Below, piece by piece: positions 59,029 to 64,000 of a DNA stretch of 64,000 bases; the stretch's first letter is position 1, and each line of letters opens with the position of its first letter. Made by a program: the position numbers and the translations under genes. The notes beneath the pieces were generated by a model. It was given only the letters and a program-made list of their open reading frames with translations. It was not told the DNA's origin and made no database searches. Origin of the DNA: Candidatus Pelagibacter sp. FZCC0015 (GTDB lineage: Bacteria > Pseudomonadota > Alphaproteobacteria > Pelagibacterales > Pelagibacteraceae); the NCBI RefSeq assembly GCF_007833635.1, contig NZ_CP031125.1:62001-126000 (forward strand), read 5' to 3'.

Positions 59029-60379
59029 TGAATTTGACTATACTAAATTAAAACATGTTACTTCTGTTGATCAATCAGATAGAGAAGTACCATACAATTT
59101 AAGACAAAGTGGGCCAACAAAAGTTGAAATGTTAATTTCAACAAGGGTAAGAAAGTCACCTTATTGGCATTTATCAATGCAGGCAGGTTGTTGGAGAGCA
59201 ACTGTATACAATCGTATTTATCACCCAAGAGGTTATGTAAAACCTGAAGATGGTGGAGCTATGGTTGAATACGATGCGATCGTAAACCACGTTACAATGT
59301 GGAACGTTGCTGTTGAAAGACAAATAAGAGTAAAGGGTCCAGATGCAGAGAAATTTACGGACTATGTAATCACTAGAGATGCAACAAAAATTTCTCCAAT
59401 GAGAGCAAGATACGTGATTTTGTGTAACGCTTATGGCGGAGTTTTAAATGATCCAATTCTTCTAAGAATTTCAGAAGATGAGTTTTGGTTTTCATTATCA
59501 GACTCTGATATTGGAATGTATTTACAAGGTGTTAATGCTGATGGAAGGTTTAATTGTACTATTGAAGAAATTGATGTCAGTCCAGTTCAAATACAAGGAC
59601 CTAAATCAAAAGCATTGATGAAAGATCTATGTGGCGATCAAGTTGATTTTGATAATATGCCTTTCTACGGCTTAGCAGAAGCTAAGGTTGGAGGAAGAGA
59701 TGTTGTAATTTCACAATCTGGTTTCTCAGGAGAGGCTGGTTATGAAATTTATCTAAGAAATTCTACTTTGTACGCTGAAGATATGTGGAATGCTGTGCTT
59801 GCGGCTGGAAAAAAACACAGCTTAATGGTTATTGCTCCTGCTCACCACAGAAGAATTCAAGCGGGCATTCTTTCATGGGGACAAGATATGGATCAACAAC
59901 ACAATCCGTTCCAATGTAATTTAGGTTATCAAGTTTCTTTGTCTGGAAAAGGAGAGTGGAACAAAACTGCTGATTATGTCGGTAAGGCTGCACTAGAAAA
60001 GATGAAAGAGGAATTAAAAGCGGGGAAAAAACCTTACAAACTTCAACTGGTTGGTATGGAATTAGGTGGTAAACCTATTGATAATTATGCACCTGACTTT
60101 TGGTTAGTTTCTCCTGAAAGTGGTGGAGATCCAGTAGGATTTTTAACATCACCATGGTGGCACCCTGAAAAGAAAACAAATATTGCAATGGGATATGTTC
60201 CTTTCGATGGAACGTTGAATGCAAATGGTTTTCCAAAAGGAAAAGTAGGAACTAAATATAAAGTTCATCTACCAGAACAATATTCAGAAACTCCAGGAAC
60301 ACCTGTAGATGCTGTAGTGGTGGATATTCCATTCAAAGAGTCTTTCAACGCAAATACAAGAGAAGTTGTAAAAGGCTAA
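59021..60379 (+). CDS. GcvT-family protein related to DMSP demethylase DmdA
   Basis: 452 aa, longer than DmdA (about 369 aa). Its core matches DmdA/GcvT: WRATVYNRIYHPRG, VERQIRVKGPDAEKFTDYVITRDATKI, GGVLNDPILLRISEDEFWFSLSDSDI, QIQGPKSKALM, SQSGFSGEAGYEIYLR. DmdA moves a methyl of DMSP to THF. The extra length, and a C-terminal part with LTSPWWHPEKKTNIAMGYV, suggest a different methylated substrate. Sharing a transcript with ProXW and MetF-like genes, it is a candidate THF-linked demethylase for what ProX imports. Confidence 0.8.
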   Translation: MSNEFDYTKLKHVTSVDQSDREVPYNLRQSGPTKVEMLISTRVRKSPYWHLSMQAGCWRATVYNRIYHPRGYVKPEDGGAMVEYDAIVNHVTMWNVAVERQIRVKGPDAEKFTDYVITRDATKISPMRARYVILCNAYGGVLNDPILLRISEDEFWFSLSDSDIGMYLQGVNADGRFNCTIEEIDVSPVQIQGPKSKALMKDLCGDQVDFDNMPFYGLAEAKVGGRDVVISQSGFSGEAGYEIYLRNSTLYAEDMWNAVLAAGKKHSLMVIAPAHHRRIQAGILSWGQDMDQQHNPFQCNLGYQVSLSGKGEWNKTADYVGKAALEKMKEELKAGKKPYKLQLVGMELGGKPIDNYAPDFWLVSPESGGDPVGFLTSPWWHPEKKTNIAMGYVPFDGTLNANGFPKGKVGTKYKVHLPEQYSETPGTPVDAVVVDIPFKESFNANTREVVKG

Positions 60380-60389
60380 AATTTACTAT

Positions 60390-60416
60390 AGGGGAGCTAA
60401 TTTCAGCTCCCCTTTT
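60390..60416 (+). terminator. Intrinsic terminator after the GcvT-like gene
   Basis: GGGGAGCT-AATTTC-AGCTCCCC followed by TTTT: an 8-bp GC-rich stem, 6-nt loop and T-run just after the stop at 60379. It is the clearest classical terminator in the window and closes the proX-proW-metF-gcvT unit. Confidence 0.88.
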
Positions 60417-60424
60417 CAATTCTA

Positions 60425-60535
60425 ATGACCAAAAGTTTTCTAATAGCAGTTTGCATTATCATTGCTATTGCTTTAATAATATTTCCATTAATTGTTTCTT
60501 ATAGGGCTCAAAAAAATAAAAATAAAAAAAATTAA
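60425..60535 (+). CDS. 36-aa single-pass membrane microprotein
   Basis: The ATG at 60425 opens a 36-codon frame: MTKSFLIAV, a hydrophobic helix to about residue 25 (ending PLIVSYR), then a Lys/Asn-rich tail. The stop TAA shares its last A with the ATG of the Yip1-like gene (TAATG), which favours real translation and coupling. No clear ribosome site is seen, and its start is just after the terminator. Function unknown; possibly a small partner of the Yip1 protein. Confidence 0.5.
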   Translation: MTKSFLIAVCIIIAIALIIFPLIVSYRAQKNKNKKN

Positions 60536-61080
60536 TGTTTGCTGAATTTTTAAATATAATTTTTAAGTCAATAAAATTAGACAAAACTCTTTATTCGGAT
60601 AATAAAAATTTTGGAGAAGCATCAATATACTTTGCTGGGATTATAATGATCTTAGATGGTATCGCTGGCGCAGTAGCAGCTAATACCATTATTAAAACAG
60701 CTATTGCAATGTCCGGTCTAACTGCAATAGTTACTTGGCTAATATGGGCGATTTTTATTTTTGTAATTGGAGTTAAATTATTTCCTGATAAGCAAACCAA
60801 AGTTTCATTCAAAAAAGTTTTAACAGCTGTTGGATTTGCACATGCCCCTGGTTTATTAAGATTTTTTGCAGTCACACCAGATTTAATGATACCAATAATT
60901 TTTCTTACCCAGTTTTGGATTTTTGCAGGTTTAATAATTTCAACTAAACAAATATTGAATTTAAAATCTAATTTTAAATCTTTTGGGATTGTACTTTTAT
61001 CCTTTTTAATTATTGCTTTTTTATCTATCTCATTTGTAATGAGTAGAATGAATATGCTTCCAGTAAGTCAAATCAGTTAA
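60535..61080 (+). CDS. Yip1-family (PF04893-like) membrane protein
   Basis: 181 aa with five membrane helices, N-terminal FNIIFKSIKLDKTLY, then YFAGIIMILDGIAGAVAANTI, and KKVLTAVGFAHAPGLLRFFAV, a typical Yip1/YIF1-fold loop. Bacterial members have no fixed function. Starts by TAATG overlap with the 36-aa frame. The 3' end overlaps the convergent 55-aa gene by 4 bp. Confidence 0.75.
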   Translation: MFAEFLNIIFKSIKLDKTLYSDNKNFGEASIYFAGIIMILDGIAGAVAANTIIKTAIAMSGLTAIVTWLIWAIFIFVIGVKLFPDKQTKVSFKKVLTAVGFAHAPGLLRFFAVTPDLMIPIIFLTQFWIFAGLIISTKQILNLKSNFKSFGIVLLSFLIIAFLSISFVMSRMNMLPVSQIS

Positions 61081-61244
61081 AGTGGAAAAATAGTCTTAGA
61101 CACTCTACAAGATTTACATAATTTAAACCCAGTAAGAATTAAATTTTGAGTGACACTTTCGTCTTCCTCTTTGCATTCATCACAAATATTGTTTAATTCT
61201 TCAGTATCTACCTTTAGATTTTTTTCATCTATTTTATCAATCAT
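61077..61244 (-). CDS. 55-aa zinc-ribbon-like microprotein
   Basis: A 56-codon frame from the ATG at 61244, overlapping the DUF3726 stop by 8 bp. It has two CxxC pairs (CDEC at 21-24 and CKSC at 43-46) spaced by 18 residues, fitting a small zinc ribbon or rubredoxin-like knuckle. The frame has no stop and the translated protein is acidic and well mixed. The overlap and the cysteine spacing support it as a real gene co-translated with DUF3726. Function unknown. Confidence 0.6.
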   Translation of the reverse strand: MIDKIDEKNLKVDTEELNNICDECKEEDESVTQNLILTGFKLCKSCRVSKTIFPL

Positions 61245-61848
61245 TATCTGTCAAACCAGCGCCTGCTGCACCCTCTTTTAAGCTGTCACTCTCTTCAACA
61301 AAAGTTTCTTCGGATAACTTGTATAAATTATTCCATTCTTCGTCTGTAAAGTTATCTTCATTTTCAAGTAGATTGACCTCAATTGTATTCGCTATCTTTG
61401 GAAATTCTTGATCAATAAAATTTGAAAAAATATTTACATTTAGATTTAGTAAAATTTTTTTTTCATCTATTTTTACATTAATTTTTTTTCCAATAATTTC
61501 TGATGAACGACTTATGAAGGAAATAAAAATTATTGGATAAGCAACATTTTTAAACTCAATTTTTTTTAAATTTTCTAAAACATTTATTTGATCTAAAAAA
61601 CTAACACCTAAAGTAATTGGACAGTATGGATTGTTTGATGAAGAATTATTTTCACTAATTAAATTTAAATTTTCAAATTTACTTTTATTTTTTTGATTAA
61701 AATATTCATTAAGGTGCTTAATACCTGGTAAACTAAATAGCTCTAACAACCTTATACTTTTTCCTGTTTCCTCAGAAACTCCCCAAGAATATCCCGCTGC
61801 CTTTGAAGCTCTTTTAACAGTAGTTTCAATTTCACTCAGTGATTTCAT
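61237..61848 (-). CDS. DUF3726 family protein
   Basis: 203 aa starting LSEIETTVKRASKAAGYSWGVSEETGKSIR and ending with the conserved AGAGLTDND tail, the signs of DUF3726. The middle is poorly conserved. It lies 2 bp after the 553-aa gene on the same strand. Its role is not known. Linked genes (553-aa protein, membrane dipeptidase) are compared with the betaine loci in the findings. Confidence 0.8.
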   Translation of the reverse strand: MKSLSEIETTVKRASKAAGYSWGVSEETGKSIRLLELFSLPGIKHLNEYFNQKNKSKFENLNLISENNSSSNNPYCPITLGVSFLDQINVLENLKKIEFKNVAYPIIFISFISRSSEIIGKKINVKIDEKKILLNLNVNIFSNFIDQEFPKIANTIEVNLLENEDNFTDEEWNNLYKLSEETFVEESDSLKEGAAGAGLTDND

Positions 61849-61850
61849 TA

Positions 61851-63512
61851 TTAAATATTAGTTTTATATACCCACTGCTCATCATAACTTTTTAGCTCAT
61901 TTGGAAGTGGAGCACCTTGGAACATACAAATTCTTAACCATTTGTCAGATCGTGGATCAAATTTTAATGCACCAAAAAAAGATAATTTTAATCTTAGCAT
62001 ATCAATAGGCATTAAATCTTTACCAATTGTATTATCTTGTATTTCTGAATAAGGAAATTTTTCTACAATGAATGCTCTCCTCACGACATGTCTTAATTCA
62101 GAATTTGATGTTAAAAATTCAGCAATAGTTAAACTATTTTTTGAGACTAATAATTTGTCATAAAGTTTTTTTATATCTCTTGCTATTGCTAAAGGCTGTT
62201 CTAATTCTGATCCATGCTCCTCAAAACGATCAGCTAATCTAGGTTCCTCTTTATTTTTTGAAATAAACCAAAAGTTTTTATTATTTTCTTTTTTTTCAAA
62301 ATTAATATCTAAAATGTTTGGATACTTTGCTTCAATGATATTTCGTAATTCTTCAACTTTTCTATAAGTTGGAATATTAAAATATTTTTCTTCATCTGAG
62401 CTCATTTCTTTAACCAAAGGATTTACAATATTGTTGTAGGGTTCCATCATTATTGAAACTATGTATTCGATACATTCCTCGCAAGTATTATCCTCCAACC
62501 ATTGATATATTTTGTTAAAAGGATATTCGCTCTCAAAATTAAAATCTTTATCTATAAAATTTAAGAATTTTTCAACATCCTTTAATAATGAAGAAATTTT
62601 TTTTTGTTGATATTCGCTATCTGTATTCCAGCTTGTAATATTTCTTAATGATTTTTTTACACAATCTATAAATAAATCACTATCTTGACTTTCTACATCT
62701 TTGATTTCTCTAATTTTCTTAAGTGCTTTTTCTCTACTTAAAATCCAATTATTTAAAAGAGTTGGGTGATTGACTATAAATGGAGCCATACCTAGGCCAG
62801 TAGAATTGCCAATTCCCAAGTTTTTACAAATATTATCATCTAACTTAACAGCTATTTTTGGATTTTTATGATAAGCAACGTGATTAACTTGATCAAAAGT
62901 AAATTGTCTTACCAAATAAACCAACATCATTTCTAATCTGAATGGACCATTAATTTCTTCACGATTTTTAATTCTAAATCGATCTGCAAGACCAAACTTA
63001 CCAGAGCCATATACTGCCGTAGTCCTATATAAATAGCCTACTTTTGATAATAAGTTTAAATCTGGCTGCTGACCTTTGCTTAAACTTTCAACTACGTGAT
63101 TATAAATTCTTACTGATTTGTTTGCTCTCGATAAAGTTAATTCTTTATAAGAAAGTCTACCAACTTCTTGTTTTGGAACTTCATTTTTTAATCTTTCTAT
63201 GTCTTTTTTTGTAGGAACTCCATCATGTAATGTAAAAGCTGCATCCCATTTTGTTGCAATAACTCTATCTGATCTTTCTTCGTCTTTGATTTCATTTGCA
63301 AAACAAACTAAAGAATAAACTCTTTTATTTTTTTTAAATGAATAAACAGCTTCTCCAAAACCATTTTCATTTAAATTAAATAAATCTCTTTTATATTCCC
63401 ACTCTTTAAATTCATTAAGAAAACTTCTTAAAAAAGATAATTTTGATTGATGAAAAGATCCAAGCCTTGATAATTTCATTATCTTGTTTGGGTCTCTTAA
63501 TTCAACTTTCAT
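61851..63512 (-). CDS. Conserved-looking hypothetical protein, 553 aa
   Basis: Soluble protein with no signal peptide or membrane helix, charged, and with several helical stretches. The parts LNENGFGEAVYSFKKNKRVYSLVCFA, TKWDAAFTLHDG, YLYRTTAVYGSGKFGLADR and the C-terminal RLCMFQGAP-like end (LRICMFQGAPLP) look conserved in kind, but I cannot name the family. It lies between the membrane dipeptidase (2 bp) and DUF3726 (2 bp), a close three-gene set. Confidence 0.75.
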   Translation of the reverse strand: MKVELRDPNKIMKLSRLGSFHQSKLSFLRSFLNEFKEWEYKRDLFNLNENGFGEAVYSFKKNKRVYSLVCFANEIKDEERSDRVIATKWDAAFTLHDGVPTKKDIERLKNEVPKQEVGRLSYKELTLSRANKSVRIYNHVVESLSKGQQPDLNLLSKVGYLYRTTAVYGSGKFGLADRFRIKNREEINGPFRLEMMLVYLVRQFTFDQVNHVAYHKNPKIAVKLDDNICKNLGIGNSTGLGMAPFIVNHPTLLNNWILSREKALKKIREIKDVESQDSDLFIDCVKKSLRNITSWNTDSEYQQKKISSLLKDVEKFLNFIDKDFNFESEYPFNKIYQWLEDNTCEECIEYIVSIMMEPYNNIVNPLVKEMSSDEEKYFNIPTYRKVEELRNIIEAKYPNILDINFEKKENNKNFWFISKNKEEPRLADRFEEHGSELEQPLAIARDIKKLYDKLLVSKNSLTIAEFLTSNSELRHVVRRAFIVEKFPYSEIQDNTIGKDLMPIDMLRLKLSFFGALKFDPRSDKWLRICMFQGAPLPNELKSYDEQWVYKTNI

Positions 63513-63514
63513 AA

Positions 63515-64000
63515 TTAAATCGATTTATAAAAATTGTACCAGTTATTTCCAAGTATTCCATGTGTCTCTGTATCTGAAAAACCTGCTTTTTTTAGACCTT
63601 TTTCAATATTTGAGAACCCTCTTGCATCAAGAAACCAGTCAGGTTGTTTTGGAAAACCTGGTTTATTTTTCGAACCTTCACCATAATTTTTACTTTTAGA
63701 CCAAGAACCATTTCTCATCCATTCAACAACAGTATCTGGATGATCTAAACAAAGATCTGATCCTATTCCTATTTTTTTTACATCCATTATTTCAGCAGTT
63801 TTTGCCACCATTTCACAAAAACTATCTAGAGTACAATTTGTGTTATCTTTTAAGTGATGAGGGTATAGTGATAAACCCAACATACCACCACTATCACTCA
63901 AAATTTTTAATAAATCTGAAGATTTATTTCTTTTTGCTGGATGCCAAAAAGAGGGATTAGCATGAGTAATTGCTATTGGTTTTTCACTGAATTCAATTGC
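63515..64000 (-). CDS. Membrane dipeptidase (M19, renal dipeptidase-like), N-terminus outside window
   Basis: The frame stays open to position 64000, so the gene starts beyond the window. The visible C-terminal part of about 161 aa includes PIAITHANPSFWHPAKRNKS, GLSLYPHHL, KKIGIGSDLCLDHPD and GFSNIEKGLKKAGFSDTE, with the M19 metal-site His and the GxGSD motif. In Pseudomonas a member of this family is encoded beside the dimethylglycine dehydrogenase genes. Substrate unknown. Confidence 0.85.
   Translation of the reverse strand, partial: AIEFSEKPIAITHANPSFWHPAKRNKSSDLLKILSDSGGMLGLSLYPHHLKDNTNCTLDSFCEMVAKTAEIMDVKKIGIGSDLCLDHPDTVVEWMRNGSWSKSKNYGEGSKNKPGFPKQPDWFLDARGFSNIEKGLKKAGFSDTETHGILGNNWYNFYKSI

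Noticed and set aside
1..64000. tRNA, rRNA, CRISPR array, insertion sequence or prophage
   Set aside because: No cloverleaf, repeat-spacer pattern, transposase or phage-like gene was seen on reading the sequence; a tool search could still find a short RNA.

Overview
The window reads as a streamlined, AT-rich marine alphaproteobacterium, most probably SAR11 (Pelagibacterales). Coding density is very high, neighbouring genes share ATGA or TAATG junctions, and the gene content is typical of that group: betaine-homocysteine methyltransferase, dimethylglycine/sarcosine dehydrogenases with their own ETF system, TRAP and ABC solute uptake, and acrylyl-CoA reductase. I see no rRNA, tRNA, CRISPR array, insertion sequence or phage gene. 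The organism assignment is inference from composition and gene content, not from a marker gene.

Layout. 0-7 kb: small hypothetical proteins, a DsbA-fold isomerase, an unusual SMR/DUF2798/SMR trio, DUF952, DUF924, a HisN-type phosphatase, a gamma-butyrobetaine-hydroxylase-like oxygenase, an azoreductase and CcdA. 7-23.4 kb: a sugar-acid import and catabolism region. It holds a TRAP transporter (dctPQM), an enolase-superfamily enzyme, an SMP-30 lactonase, an FAH-family hydrolase, a BDH2-like SDR, a GarR-like reductase, an IlvD-type dehydratase and a UxaA-type dehydratase. Its minus-strand part runs directly into ppc. 23.4-33 kb: a candidate structured RNA, small c-type and b-type cytochromes, MATE, an ETHE1-like hydrolase, AzlCD and an Fbp-type ferric iron ABC transporter behind two Fur-like palindromes. 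33-37 kb: LysR, acuI, folE, hisI, a 2OG oxygenase and DUF2237.

37-56 kb is a long minus-strand block for methylated-compound and C1 metabolism. It holds ETF-QO, etfA, etfB, a dimethylglycine-dehydrogenase-type flavoprotein, sulfur-transport (YeeE/YedE) halves and an MFS permease. Its upstream end is a tightly coupled operon: Rieske oxygenase, BHMT, a second DMGDH-type flavoprotein, a SAM methyltransferase, a DddP-like M24 protein, a small kinase, a nucleotidyltransferase and a 2OG oxygenase. Diverging from it, 56.3-60.4 kb encodes a ProX/ProW betaine-type uptake system with a MetF-like and a DmdA/GcvT-like protein. The end of the window (60.4-64 kb) has two small proteins found by reading the sequence directly (36 and 55 aa), a Yip1 protein, DUF3726, a 553-aa unknown and a membrane dipeptidase cut by the edge.

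Taken together, the right half looks built to import methylated osmolytes (glycine betaine, DMSP or relatives), strip methyl groups onto homocysteine or tetrahydrofolate, oxidise the products through ETF/ETF-QO, and handle acrylyl-CoA with AcuI. The most notable points are the DddP-like protein in a betaine operon, paired SMR proteins lacking the essential TM1 glutamate, a kinase/nucleotidyltransferase pair of unknown purpose, a possible ribosome-site-sequestering leader before the Rieske gene, and hairpins between binding-protein and permease genes in all three uptake systems. Functions are predictions from recognisable motifs; no database search was run.
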